A stretch of 64,000 bases of DNA, taken from CAZONU01 sp965370045 (GTDB lineage: Bacteria; Planctomycetota; SZUA-567; JAKLDR01). The translations under genes were made by a program, and so were the position numbers. Location of the stretch: the NCBI GenBank assembly GCA_965370045.1, contig CBDUSI010000003.1, positions 1 through 64,000 on the forward strand, read 5' to 3'. The notes beneath the pieces are model-generated. The model did not search any database, was not told the DNA's origin, and was given only the letters and a program-made list of their open reading frames with translations. Within the stretch, counting starts at the first letter, position 1. Each line of letters opens with the position of its first letter. Shown one piece after another: positions 49,468 to 58,381 of the stretch.

Positions 49468-49803
49468 ATGGACTGTATCTTCTGCAAGATAGCCGCCAAG
49501 GAGATTCCCGGCCAGATCGTCCACGAAGACGAAGTCACCGTCGCCTTCCGGGACGTCAACCCGGCCGCGCCCACGCACGTCCTGATAATCCCCCGCGAGC
49601 ACGTCGCCCGGGTCAGCGACCTCGAGGAGAAGCACGCCGGGCTGGTCGGCAGGCTCTTCCTGGCGGCCAGGAAGATCGCCGCGGCCGAGGGCCTGGAGGA
49701 CTACCGCCTGGTGATGAACTGCGGCGAAGGCGCCGGGCAGAGCGTTTTTCACATCCACCTGCACTTGCTCGGCGGCCGGCGGATGACCTGGCCACCGGGT
49801 TAG
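49468..49803 (+). CDS. HIT family nucleotide-binding protein (HinT-like)
   Basis: 111 residues from ATG 49468, with TGGAGG upstream. MDCIFCKIAAKEIPGQIVHED and VNPAAPTHVLIIPREH are the family N-terminus, and FHIHLHLLGGR the histidine triad. HinT-type proteins hydrolyse adenosine phosphoramidates and related AMP-lysine compounds. The gene starts the rightward group ahead of tldD, separated from it by 33 nt. Length is normal for HinT. Confidence 0.95.
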   Translation: MDCIFCKIAAKEIPGQIVHEDEVTVAFRDVNPAAPTHVLIIPREHVARVSDLEEKHAGLVGRLFLAARKIAAAEGLEDYRLVMNCGEGAGQSVFHIHLHLLGGRRMTWPPG

Positions 49804-49836
49804 TCGTTTCCCCTGTCACCCTTCCGGAGGACCTTC

Positions 49837-51282
49837 ATGCAAGAGATACTGAAAAGCGCCCTGGACGCCGCGCGCGCCGCCGGCGCCTCCTTCGTCGAGG
49901 CCCGCTTCGTGGAGACGGGGGCCGAGGGTTACGAGGTCAAGAACGGCACGCCCGCCCGGGCGTCGAACTCAGTCGACCGCGGCCTGGGGGTGCGCGCCAT
50001 CGTCGATGGCTGCTGGGGCTTCGCCTCGCTGGGCGACGTGACCCGCAAGACCCAGGCCGCGCGGGTCGCCAAGCTGGCCGTCAAGGTCGCCCGGGCCAGC
50101 GCCCTGGCGCCCGCCGCCGAGCCCGCCAAGCTGGCTCCCAACCCGCCGGGCAGCGGGGAGTACGCCACCCCCGTCGCGGAGGACCCCTTCGCCGTCCCGG
50201 TTGACGAGAAGATGGGCCTGCTCGCCGAGGCCGAGAAGAAGCTTCACGGCGAGGCGCTGGCCGTCACCCAGGCCTTCATGAACCTCTACCGCAAGCACAC
50301 CTGGTTCGCCAACACCGAGGACGTGAGCTTCGAGCAGCGGATCACCGAGAGCGGCGCTGGGCTGGCCGCCACCGCGGTCCGCGGCGGCGACGTCCAGGTG
50401 CGCAGCTACCCCAACAGCTTCCGGGGCAACTTCGCGGCGGCGGGGTTTGAGTTCGTGCGCGGAATGCAGCTTGCCGAGAACGCCGAGCGGGTGGCCGCCG
50501 AAGCCAGGGGGCTGCTCGACGCCCCGCAGCTGCCCGCCGGAACGCGGGACGTGATCCTGGAGGGCGGGCAGCTGGCCCTGCAGGTGCACGAGTCCATCGG
50601 CCACCCCATAGAGCTCGACCGCGTCTTCGGGACCGAGGCGGCCTACGCGGGCACCAGCTTCCTGACCACGGAGAAGCTGGGCAACTTCCAGTACGGCTCG
50701 GAGCACGTCAACGTGGTCGCCGACGCCACCGAACCGCTGGGCCTGGGGACCTTCGGCTTCGACGACGAGGGCACCCCGGGCAAGCGCATCGACGTCATCA
50801 GGAACGGGAAGTTCGTGGGCTACATCTCCGACCGGGAGAGCGCCGCGCGGCTGGGCCTGGAGAGCTCCGGCACGGCCCGGGCCATGAGCTGGAACCGCAT
50901 CCCCATCGTGCGCATGTCCAACATCAACCTGCTCCCCGGCGAGTGGACGCTGCCCGATCTGCTGGCCGACACCGACGGCGGGGTCTACATGGCAACCAAC
51001 CGTTCCTGGAGCATCGACGACCGCCGGCTCAACTTCCAGTTCGGCACGGAGATCGCCTGGGATATCTCCGGCGGCAAGCTCGGGAAGATGTACAAGAACC
51101 CCACCTACACGGGGATATCCCCGGAGTTCTGGAACTCCTGCGACGCGGTCTGCTCGCGGGACTTCTGGCGAATGTGGGGCACGCCCAACTGCGGCAAGGG
51201 ACAACCGGGCCAGGCCGCTCACGTGGGGCACGGCACCGCGCCGTCCCGCTTCCGGAACGTCCGGGTGGGGGTAGTGAAATGA
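49837..51282 (+). CDS. tldD: Metalloprotease TldD
   Basis: 481 residues from ATG 49837. The zinc-binding HExxxH is HESIGH at residues 251-256, in LQVHESIGHPIELDR. GTFGFDDEGTPGKRIDVI and LGLESSGTARAMSWNRIPIV are conserved TldD stretches. WDISGGKLGKMYKNPTYTG and the late Cys-Gly region near the C-terminus fit the barrel interface. With TldE it forms a heterodimeric protease that trims peptides or matures modified peptides such as microcins. It overlaps tldE by 4 nt (ATGA). Confidence 0.96.
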   Translation: MQEILKSALDAARAAGASFVEARFVETGAEGYEVKNGTPARASNSVDRGLGVRAIVDGCWGFASLGDVTRKTQAARVAKLAVKVARASALAPAAEPAKLAPNPPGSGEYATPVAEDPFAVPVDEKMGLLAEAEKKLHGEALAVTQAFMNLYRKHTWFANTEDVSFEQRITESGAGLAATAVRGGDVQVRSYPNSFRGNFAAAGFEFVRGMQLAENAERVAAEARGLLDAPQLPAGTRDVILEGGQLALQVHESIGHPIELDRVFGTEAAYAGTSFLTTEKLGNFQYGSEHVNVVADATEPLGLGTFGFDDEGTPGKRIDVIRNGKFVGYISDRESAARLGLESSGTARAMSWNRIPIVRMSNINLLPGEWTLPDLLADTDGGVYMATNRSWSIDDRRLNFQFGTEIAWDISGGKLGKMYKNPTYTGISPEFWNSCDAVCSRDFWRMWGTPNCGKGQPGQAAHVGHGTAPSRFRNVRVGVVK

Positions 51283-52640
51283 TCGGTCGAACGAGAGCCG
51301 AGAAGATTCTGGAAAGCGCGCTGTCGGCCCTGGAGCGCGCCGGCGCTGAGGAGTCCCACGTCACCCTCTTCGTCGAGGAGCAGGGACTGACCCGCTTCGC
51401 CAACAACTACATCCACCAGAACGTCAGCGAGAACGACGCGGGGCTCGGCCTGGTGGCCGCGCTGGGCAAGCGCCTGGGCAGCGCCGGCACCAACCGCCTG
51501 GACCGCGCGGGCATCTCGGCCTGCGCCAAGCAGGCGGTGGCCATCGCCCGGCAGTCCGTCGAGAACCCCGACTTCCCGGGGATGGTCAAGTCGGGGGCCG
51601 CCCCGGAAGTGGCCGATGGCCTCGACGCCAAGACCGCGCGGATGAGCCCGGCGGGGCGCGCGCGGATCGTCGCGCGGGCCACCAAGCGCTCGGCCAAGAA
51701 GGGCACCTCGGCCTCCGGCAAGGTCTCCTCCAGCGCAACGGAGATCGCCGTGGCCAACAGCGCCGGGACGGTGCAGTACTGCGCGCTGAGCGGCTTCGGC
51801 GCGACGGCCACGGCGATGATCGACGGCGCGGCCGGCTCGGAGAGCTGGTCGGCGGGCTCGGCTGCCGCGCTCAAGGCCCAGCTCGGCAAGTTCGGCGCCG
51901 GAGCGGTCAAGACCGCGCTCAAGGCCCGCAAGCCCAAGCGCGTCGAGCCCGGCGAGTGGACCGTGGTGCTGGCTCCCCGCGCGGTCTCCGAGATGCTCGA
52001 CTTCCTGTCCTACCTGGGCTTCAACTCCCAGGCGCACGTCGAGGGCCGCTCGTGCCTGGCCGGCAAGATGGGCACCAAAGTAGTAAGCGAAAAGATCACC
52101 CTGCGCGACGACGGGCTCGCGCCGGAGGGGCTACCCCTGCCCTTCGACTTCGAGGGCGTGCCCCGCAGGCCGCTCACGCTCATTGAGAGGGGCGTGGCCA
52201 AAGAGCTGCCCCACTCCACGAGAACGGCGAGGAAGATGGGCGCCGAGCTCACCGGCCACTCCTTCGGGCCGACCTCCACCATGGGAGGAATGCCCATGCA
52301 CCTGGTCCTGGACCCGGGAGAGGCCTCGCTCGACGAGATGATCGCCTCCACCGAGAAGGGGCTCTTCGTCTCCCGCTTCTGGTACACCAACGTGGCCGAG
52401 CCGGCCAAGGCGGTGATCACCGGCATGACCCGCGACGGCCTGTTCCTGGTGACCAAGGGCAAGCTCCGCCGGGCGGTCTGCAACCTGCGCTTCACCCAGT
52501 CGGTGCTGGAGGCGCTGGGCAACGTGGAGATGGTCGGCTCCGAGATGGTGGGGGTCGGCGGCGACTGGGGCGCGGGGCAAACCCGCTGCCCGGCGCTCAA
52601 GATCCGGGACTTCCGCTTCACCGGCGCCACGGAATTCTGA
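51279..52640 (+). CDS. TldE/PmbA-like partner subunit
   Basis: 453 residues from ATG 51279, overlapping the tldD stop. FANNYIHQNVSENDAGLGLV and VEPGEWTVVLAPRAVSEML are PmbA/TldE landmarks. SFGPTSTMGGMPMHLVLD and ASTEKGLFVSRFWYTNV follow. The zinc motif of TldD is absent (FNSQAHVEGRSCLAGKMG lies at that position), as expected for the non-catalytic partner. Its role is to complete the TldD protease. Two-gene order and coupling are conserved widely in bacteria. Confidence 0.93.
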   Translation: MIGRTRAEKILESALSALERAGAEESHVTLFVEEQGLTRFANNYIHQNVSENDAGLGLVAALGKRLGSAGTNRLDRAGISACAKQAVAIARQSVENPDFPGMVKSGAAPEVADGLDAKTARMSPAGRARIVARATKRSAKKGTSASGKVSSSATEIAVANSAGTVQYCALSGFGATATAMIDGAAGSESWSAGSAAALKAQLGKFGAGAVKTALKARKPKRVEPGEWTVVLAPRAVSEMLDFLSYLGFNSQAHVEGRSCLAGKMGTKVVSEKITLRDDGLAPEGLPLPFDFEGVPRRPLTLIERGVAKELPHSTRTARKMGAELTGHSFGPTSTMGGMPMHLVLDPGEASLDEMIASTEKGLFVSRFWYTNVAEPAKAVITGMTRDGLFLVTKGKLRRAVCNLRFTQSVLEALGNVEMVGSEMVGVGGDWGAGQTRCPALKIRDFRFTGATEF

Positions 52641-52669
52641 GGGTCGCGATCTGGGGTTTGGGGATTTGC

Positions 52670-53464
52670 ATGGTTGAACCTTTGACCTGTGGCAAGACAG
52701 GCACATATGCTCCCGGGAACTTGGGAGATATTATTAAGCACAGTTGGTTAATAGAAGTCACCCGTATCTTGCTGTACGGGGTGAGAGACAAACCTTTTGT
52801 GTATGCCGATGTTTTCGCTGGCTGCCCTGAGTATCCGCTTGCTTCCGGAGACAAGGGGTGGACCGCTTGGGGAAGCAAGATTCAGACAAGCCTTCTAGCA
52901 AGGCTCCAACAAGATTTCGAACTCCGCGGCAAGTACGCTGGGTCAACAACCTTAGTCCGTCTTGTCTGCAAAGAGGCATCTGCGCCGTTGGAAATACTAG
53001 CTTACGACGCGGACGGGGGGCGTTGCGAAGTTCTTACTGGTTCCGGCACGGTCTTGCTCGACCTCAAGTCGGGTTATGATATTCTGGACGACGCTACCTT
53101 GTTGCACCGAGCAGACCTACTCTTGCTTGATCCCTACAATTTCCTTCCGCGAAGTAACTGGGAAAAACACATCGGCGGACTTGTCAGCGCAGCAGAAGAT
53201 GCACCCACGCTGCTGTTCCTTTACAACAAGATGCGCTTCCATAAGAACTACGATTCCTTCAGGACTAAACTGGCAGAACTCACGCGAGATAAAGTTACCG
53301 GATGCGTCGGTCGGTTGCGTGGAGCTTCAGCATGGTATGAGATGATGCTCCTCTACAAGAAAGGCATTGAATGGGACTCACCCGTCTCGAAGGCACTTGA
53401 GAGTATGACCCATCAACTGACAGAGGCAACAGATGTAGAGTCGAAGTTCGAACCGGTGGGGTGA
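52670..53464 (+). CDS. RlmJ-like methyltransferase-fold protein, divergent
   Basis: 264 residues from ATG 52670 with GGGGA upstream. GNLGDIIKHSWLIEV followed by KPFVYADVFAG matches the start of RlmJ (23S rRNA m6A2030 methyltransferase), where GNxADxxKH binds SAM and FxYxDTHAG follows. YAGSTTLVRLVCKE is also RlmJ-like. The catalytic DPPY of RlmJ is replaced by DPYN (LLLLDPYNFLP). GC content looks near 50 percent, far below both neighbours, and it lies between tldE and an acyl ligase of normal composition. That suggests recent transfer. It may modify another nucleic acid or have lost the original activity. Confidence 0.68.
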   Translation: MVEPLTCGKTGTYAPGNLGDIIKHSWLIEVTRILLYGVRDKPFVYADVFAGCPEYPLASGDKGWTAWGSKIQTSLLARLQQDFELRGKYAGSTTLVRLVCKEASAPLEILAYDADGGRCEVLTGSGTVLLDLKSGYDILDDATLLHRADLLLLDPYNFLPRSNWEKHIGGLVSAAEDAPTLLFLYNKMRFHKNYDSFRTKLAELTRDKVTGCVGRLRGASAWYEMMLLYKKGIEWDSPVSKALESMTHQLTEATDVESKFEPVG

Positions 53465-53470
53465 TTCACC

Positions 53471-54943
53471 ATGCCCATAACCCGCGCCTTCTTTGAAACC
53501 GCCGCCCGCTGTCCGGGGAGCACCGCCGTCCTGGACGGTGAACGTTTGTTGACCTACGGCGAACTCGCGGTCCTCGCCCGGCGCGCGGCACTGCGCATCG
53601 CCGGAGCCACCGACCGGGAGCACGTGGCGGTTTACCTGCCGAGCTCCGCCGGGTTCCTGGTGACCTTTCTGGGCGTGCTGGCCGCCGGCCGGGCGGTGGT
53701 GCCGCTCAACCTGTTCCTGGCGCCCGACGAACTGGCCGCCGTCATGGAACACGCCGAGACCGACCTGGTTATTACGTGCGGGGAGCTGGCCGACCGCCTG
53801 CCGGCCGGCGCCGCGAAGCAAATCCTCGTCGAGGAGCTGATTTCCTCCGAGGACGCCGCCGAGCCGGCCTCCCGGGAGCCCGACGACCTGGCCGTGCTGC
53901 TTTACACTTCCGGCTCCACCGGGCAACCCAAGGGCGTCAGGCTCAGTCACCGGAACCTCCTGGCCAACGCGCGGGCCGCGGCCCAGGCCGCCGGCTTCCG
54001 CTCCGACGACCGCGTGCTGGGGGCCCTGCCGCCCTTTCACAGCTTCGCGCTGACCGCCACGCTGCTGGCCCCGCTGCTGACCGGGGCCGCGGTGAGCACC
54101 CTGGCGCGCTTTCACCCCGAGGGGGCCCTGGACCTCTGCGAGGAGTGCGAGGCCACGGTCATCCTGGGAGTGCCCTCCATGTACCGGCTGATGGCCCGGT
54201 CCCAGAAGGCCCGGCCGCGGCAGCTGCGCGGCCTGCGCATGGTGTTCTCGGGCGGCGAGCGCCTGCCCCAGAAGATCCGCGCGGAGTTCGAAGCCGTCTT
54301 CGGCACCGAGATCCACGAGGGTTACGGGCTCACCGAGTGCTCGCCGGTGGTGGCCATCAACCGTCCCGGCGCCAACCGTCCGGGCACGGTGGGCCAGCCG
54401 CTGGAGCACCTCGAGGTGCGCATCGTCGGCCAGGACGGCCTCTCTCTGCCGGCCGGCGAGGAGGGCGAGATATGGGTGCGTGGCGACAGCGTGATGTGCG
54501 GCTACCACCGCGACGAGAAGGAGACCGATGGCGCGATCTCTTCCGAGCGCTGGCTGCGCACCGGCGACCTGGGCCGCCTCGACGCGGACGGCTATCTCAC
54601 CATCACCGGGCGGATCAAGGAGCTGATCATCGTCGCCGGCGAGAACGTGCACCCCGGCGAGGTGGAGGAGGCCGCCACCTCCCACCCCGCGGTGGCCGAG
54701 TGCGCGGCGCTGGGCGAGCCCGACGAGCAGCGCGGCGAGCACGTGGTGCTCTTCGCCGTGGCCCGCCCGGAGGTCGAGCTCCGCCCCGAGGAGCTCAAGG
54801 CCCACTGTCGCGAGCGGCTGGCCGGCTACAAGGTCCCCCGCAGGGTCCTGATCGCCGACGAGCTGCCCAAGCTCCCCACCGGCAAGGTCAACAAACGTGC
54901 GCTGGCGGCGCAGCTCGCCGGGAAGGACGGTCGCTCGGCATGA
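53471..54943 (+). CDS. AMP-forming acyl-CoA synthetase/ligase
   Basis: 490 residues from ATG 53471. The ANL family core motifs are LLYTSGSTGQPKGVRLSH (A3), GYGLTECSPVVAIN (A5), WLRTGDLGRLDADGYL (A7), ITGRIKELIIVAGENVHPGE (A8) and LPKLPTGKVNKRAL with the catalytic Lys (A10). GC is high, like most of the window. It activates a carboxylic acid, probably a fatty acid, as acyl-AMP and then acyl-CoA. Family lengths are 500-560, so it is slightly short. It overlaps the phosphatase gene by 4 nt. Confidence 0.92.
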   Translation: MPITRAFFETAARCPGSTAVLDGERLLTYGELAVLARRAALRIAGATDREHVAVYLPSSAGFLVTFLGVLAAGRAVVPLNLFLAPDELAAVMEHAETDLVITCGELADRLPAGAAKQILVEELISSEDAAEPASREPDDLAVLLYTSGSTGQPKGVRLSHRNLLANARAAAQAAGFRSDDRVLGALPPFHSFALTATLLAPLLTGAAVSTLARFHPEGALDLCEECEATVILGVPSMYRLMARSQKARPRQLRGLRMVFSGGERLPQKIRAEFEAVFGTEIHEGYGLTECSPVVAINRPGANRPGTVGQPLEHLEVRIVGQDGLSLPAGEEGEIWVRGDSVMCGYHRDEKETDGAISSERWLRTGDLGRLDADGYLTITGRIKELIIVAGENVHPGEVEEAATSHPAVAECAALGEPDEQRGEHVVLFAVARPEVELRPEELKAHCRERLAGYKVPRRVLIADELPKLPTGKVNKRALAAQLAGKDGRSA

Positions 54944-55404
54944 ACGGCCGCGGCCTCACCGTGATCGTCCCCGGCCGCCTGGCGGTGATGCACCGCCCGG
55001 GAATGTACACCTCGCTGCGCGAGGACCTGGCCTTCCTGCGCAAGGAGCGCGTAGTGGCTATCGTCTCGCTGACGGTCTCCGCGCTGGACGCCGCGGAGCT
55101 CCGCGGGGCCGAGATGGAATGCCTCCACGAGCCGGTGACGGACTTCACCGCGCCCGCTCCCGAACAGCTCGAGCGCATCATCGAGTTCATCGCCCGCCAG
55201 AGCGAGAAACCGGGCCGGCTGGTCCTGGTGCACTGCGGCGCGGGCCTGGGCCGCAGCGGCACGGTGGCCGCGGCCTTCCTGGTCAGGGAGGGCATGGCGC
55301 CCGGCGCGGCCATCGAGCGGGTCCGCGAGCTCCGGCCCTTCTCGGTGGAAACCGAGGAGCAGGAAACGGCGGTCGAGGACTACGCCCGGCGGCTGCGAGG
55401 CTGA
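54940..55404 (+). CDS. Dual-specificity protein phosphatase-like
   Basis: 154 residues from ATG 54940, overlapping the ligase stop. The active site HCGAGLGRSGT (HCxxGxxR) is complete. LRKERVVAIVSLTVSALDAA and HEPVTDFTAPAPEQLERI are family-typical, with the Asp of DFTAP as likely general acid. There is no signal peptide. It dephosphorylates Ser/Thr/Tyr or possibly a lipid or nucleotide. A Ser/Thr kinase lies 5 kb downstream, a possible partner. Confidence 0.9.
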   Translation: MNGRGLTVIVPGRLAVMHRPGMYTSLREDLAFLRKERVVAIVSLTVSALDAAELRGAEMECLHEPVTDFTAPAPEQLERIIEFIARQSEKPGRLVLVHCGAGLGRSGTVAAAFLVREGMAPGAAIERVRELRPFSVETEEQETAVEDYARRLRG

Positions 55405-55440
55405 GGAACGACGCCTCCGGCCCCCTGGCATCATTCTTGC

Positions 55441-55468
55441 TTGCAAGTCGCCTCCCTGGAGCTAACAT
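55441..55468 (+). promoter_or_regulatory. Possible promoter before metG
   Basis: TTGCAA and TAACAT are 16 nt apart, about 25 nt before the metG ATG. The match is moderate. GGGGAGGGG lies between them and the start, but too far from it to be a sure ribosome site. Confidence 0.35.
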
Positions 55469-55493
55469 CCCATGGGGAGGGGTCTTTACGCCC

Positions 55494-57173
55494 ATGAGCA
55501 CGCCGGCCAGATACCTGGTAACCAGCGCCCTGCCTTACGCCAACGGGCGCATCCACGTGGGCCACGTGGCCGGGGCCTACTTGCCGGCGGACATCTACGT
55601 GCGCTTCCTGCGCTCGACGGGCCGCGACGTGATCTACGTTTGCGGCTCGGACGAAAACGGAGTGCCCATCACCCTCACCGCCGAGAAGGCCGGGGTCTCG
55701 CCCCAGGAGATAGTCGACAAGTTCCACCCGGCCAACGAGGCCGCCTTCCACAGCCTGGGCATAGACTTCGACGTTTACGGCCGGACGACGAGCAAGCACC
55801 ACGCGAAGGTCAGCCAGGACTTCTTTCTGAAGCTCCACGCGGCCGGGCACATCGAGGACAAGGTCGGCGAGCAGCTCTACTGCCCGGCCTGCGAGCGCTT
55901 CCTGCCCGACCGCTACGTCTCCGGGACCTGCCCCAACCCGGCCTGCGGTTTCAGCGACGCCAAGGGCGACCAGTGCGAGGCCTGCGGCCGGACGCTCAGC
56001 CCGCTTGAGCTGGTCGCGCCGCGCTGCGAGATATGCAAGAAGACCCCCGAGCCGCGCGAGACCCGCCACTGGTACATCAAGCTGGGCGACTTCCAGAAGA
56101 AGCTCGATGAGTGGCTGGCGACCAAGACCGACTGGCGCGAGAACATCGGCCGCTTCTGCAAGGGCTGGCTCCAGGAGGGACTCAGGAGCCGGGCCATCAC
56201 CCGGGACATCACCTGGGGCATCCCCGCGCCGCTGGCCGAGGCCCGGGGCAAGGTGCTCTACGTGTGGTTCGACGCGCCCATCGGTTACATGTCCTTCACC
56301 CAGGAACTCTTCGCCGAGCGCGGCGACGCGGCGGGCTGGAAGAAGTACTGGTGCGACCCCGAAAGCGCGAGGATCCACGTCATCGGCAAGGCCCATATAG
56401 TATTCCACGCGCTGAGCTGGCCGGCCATGCTCATGGGCCACGGGGAGATCAACCTGCCGGCCAACGTGGTGGCCAACGAGTTCCTGAACGTCAGGGGGCA
56501 GAAGAGCTCCAAGAGCCGCAACTGGGCGGTGTGGCTCGACGAGTACCTGGAACGGTTCCCACCCGACCCGCTGCGCTACTACCTCACCGCCAACGCCCCC
56601 GAGGGCCGCGACGCGGACTTCCGCTGGGAGGACTTGCAGAGCCGCAACAACACCGAACTGGCCGCGGCGCTGGGCAACTTCGTGCACCGCACGCTCTCCT
56701 TCGCCGGCAAGTACTTCGAGGGCAAAGTGCCCCAGCGCGGCGCGCTCGACGGCCAGGCCGAAGCCGCCCTGGCCGAGGCCGAGACCGCCGGAAGGGAAGT
56801 GGCCGCCGAGCTGGAGGCCTTCCGCTTCAAGGCCGCCCTGCAGCGGCTCATGAAACTGGCCAAGAACGCCAACCGTTACTTCGACGCCGCCGCCCCCTGG
56901 AAGACCCGCAAGACCGACCTGGCCGCCTGCGGGACGGCCATCAACGTATGCCTCGCGCTGGTCGACCGCCTGGCCGCGCTGATGTATCCCTTTCTGCCCT
57001 TCTCGGCGGCCAAACTGGAGAGCTTCCTGGGCCGCTCGGGCCGGGAGCTGCCCCGCCGCTGGGACGCGCTGGGCGACGGGCTCGCCGCCGACACCACGCT
57101 GGGCAAGCCGGAGCCGCTCTTCAGGCAGATCGAGGACGAGGAAATAGTGGCCGCGGAGGCCAAGCTGGGTTAG
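55494..57173 (+). CDS. metG: Methionyl-tRNA synthetase
   Basis: 559 residues from ATG 55494. LVTSALPYANGRIHVGHVAG contains the HIGH motif (HVGH). Four Cys pairs at about 125-180 (CPAC, CPNPAC, CEAC, CEIC) form the two zinc knuckles of the long MetRS type. FDAPIGYMSFTQE binds methionine and GQKSSKSRN is the KMSKS loop, here SSKS. The C-terminal tRNA-binding Trbp domain seen in E. coli is absent, as in many PVC bacteria. It charges initiator and elongator tRNA-Met. Confidence 0.96.
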   Translation: MSTPARYLVTSALPYANGRIHVGHVAGAYLPADIYVRFLRSTGRDVIYVCGSDENGVPITLTAEKAGVSPQEIVDKFHPANEAAFHSLGIDFDVYGRTTSKHHAKVSQDFFLKLHAAGHIEDKVGEQLYCPACERFLPDRYVSGTCPNPACGFSDAKGDQCEACGRTLSPLELVAPRCEICKKTPEPRETRHWYIKLGDFQKKLDEWLATKTDWRENIGRFCKGWLQEGLRSRAITRDITWGIPAPLAEARGKVLYVWFDAPIGYMSFTQELFAERGDAAGWKKYWCDPESARIHVIGKAHIVFHALSWPAMLMGHGEINLPANVVANEFLNVRGQKSSKSRNWAVWLDEYLERFPPDPLRYYLTANAPEGRDADFRWEDLQSRNNTELAAALGNFVHRTLSFAGKYFEGKVPQRGALDGQAEAALAEAETAGREVAAELEAFRFKAALQRLMKLAKNANRYFDAAAPWKTRKTDLAACGTAINVCLALVDRLAALMYPFLPFSAAKLESFLGRSGRELPRRWDALGDGLAADTTLGKPEPLFRQIEDEEIVAAEAKLG

Positions 57174-57184
57174 GAGGTTCTCAG

Positions 57185-58381
57185 TTGCCGGTAACAGACG
57201 TTGATATCGACCGCCTGATCGCCGCAGCGGAGAGCCGTGAAGCGGAGATCGTCCAGCTGACCTGTGACCTGATCCGGGCCAGGAGCGTCAACCCTCCCGG
57301 CGACGAGCACCGCCCCGCAAAGGTGGTCGAAGCCTTCCTGAAGGAACTGGGCGTCGAGAGCCGCAAGTACGAAGCGGCGCCCGGACGCACCAACCTGATC
57401 GCCTCGGTCGGGACGGCCGGCGGGCGGCGCCTGCTGGTCCCGCTGCACCTGGACACGGTGCCCGCCGGCGACTCGTGGGGTGATGCGGCCTTCGAGCCCC
57501 GCGCCGAGCACGGCCTGATCGTGGGCCGCGGCGCGGTGGACGACAAGGGCCCGCTGGCCGCGGTGCTGGTGGCCATGAAGATACTGCTGGCCGAGAGCCA
57601 GCCGCTCGGCGGCGAGCTGGTGCTGATCGCCGCCGCCGACGAGGAGTGCGGCAACCAAGCGGGCATGGACTACCTGATCGCCGAGGGGCTGATCAAAGGC
57701 GACTGGGCGCTGGTCCCGGACATCGGCCACTCCATGGCCGCGCTGGACATCGCCGAGAAGGGCGTGGCCTTCGTCGAGATCGAGTGCCGCGGGCGGGCCG
57801 CGCACGGCTCCACCCCGGAGCAGGGCGCCAACGCGGTGCTGGCCCTGGCCGAACTCCTCGCCGAGGTCGAGGCCTGGGCACCCCAGGAACGTCACCCCCT
57901 CCTGGGCCGGCCCACCGCCAACGTGGGCGAGCTCCACGGCGGCAGCGCCCCCAACATGGTCCCCGACCTGGCCCGCGCCCGGGTGGACTGCCGCTACCTG
58001 CCGGGCATGAACTCCGGCGACGTCGTGGGCCAGTTCCAGGAGTTGGCCCGGCGGGTGGCCGACCGGCGCGAGGGGATAACCTTCGACTTCAACGTCTCTG
58101 TCGACTGGGCCCCCAGCGAAGTGGACGCGGCCAGCCCCATCGTCGCCGCGGTGCGCGAAATCGCCCCCAAGGTGACCGGCCGTCCCGTGGAACTGATCGG
58201 CCTGGGCGGGGCCACCTTCTGCAAGTCGTGCCTGACCGCCGGCGTTCCGGCGGTGGGCTTCGCGCCGGGGCGCGAGGGCGCCGCGCACACCGCCGACGAA
58301 TCCGTGGAGGTGCGCGAGCTGGTCCAGTTCGCGGCCTTCACCGCCGCCCTGGCCCGGCACCTGTTGGGGACCAAACCGTGA
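57185..58381 (+). CDS. M20 family metallopeptidase (ArgE/DapE type)
   Basis: 398 residues; TTG start chosen because AGGAGG lies 7 nt upstream. Zinc ligands and catalytic residues are readable: LVPLHLDTVPAGD (His, Asp), GRGAVDDKGPLAAVL (bridging Asp), AAADEECGNQAG (catalytic Glu pair) and AAHTADESVEV (last His). The inserted dimerisation domain is at about 190-300 (GRAAHGSTPEQGANAV). Could be DapE (succinyl-diaminopimelate), ArgE (acetylornithine) or a related peptidase. Because DapL is present at 45.8 kb, DapE would be redundant, so ArgE-like or dipeptidase activity is more likely. Confidence 0.88.
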   Translation: MPVTDVDIDRLIAAAESREAEIVQLTCDLIRARSVNPPGDEHRPAKVVEAFLKELGVESRKYEAAPGRTNLIASVGTAGGRRLLVPLHLDTVPAGDSWGDAAFEPRAEHGLIVGRGAVDDKGPLAAVLVAMKILLAESQPLGGELVLIAAADEECGNQAGMDYLIAEGLIKGDWALVPDIGHSMAALDIAEKGVAFVEIECRGRAAHGSTPEQGANAVLALAELLAEVEAWAPQERHPLLGRPTANVGELHGGSAPNMVPDLARARVDCRYLPGMNSGDVVGQFQELARRVADRREGITFDFNVSVDWAPSEVDAASPIVAAVREIAPKVTGRPVELIGLGGATFCKSCLTAGVPAVGFAPGREGAAHTADESVEVRELVQFAAFTAALARHLLGTKP

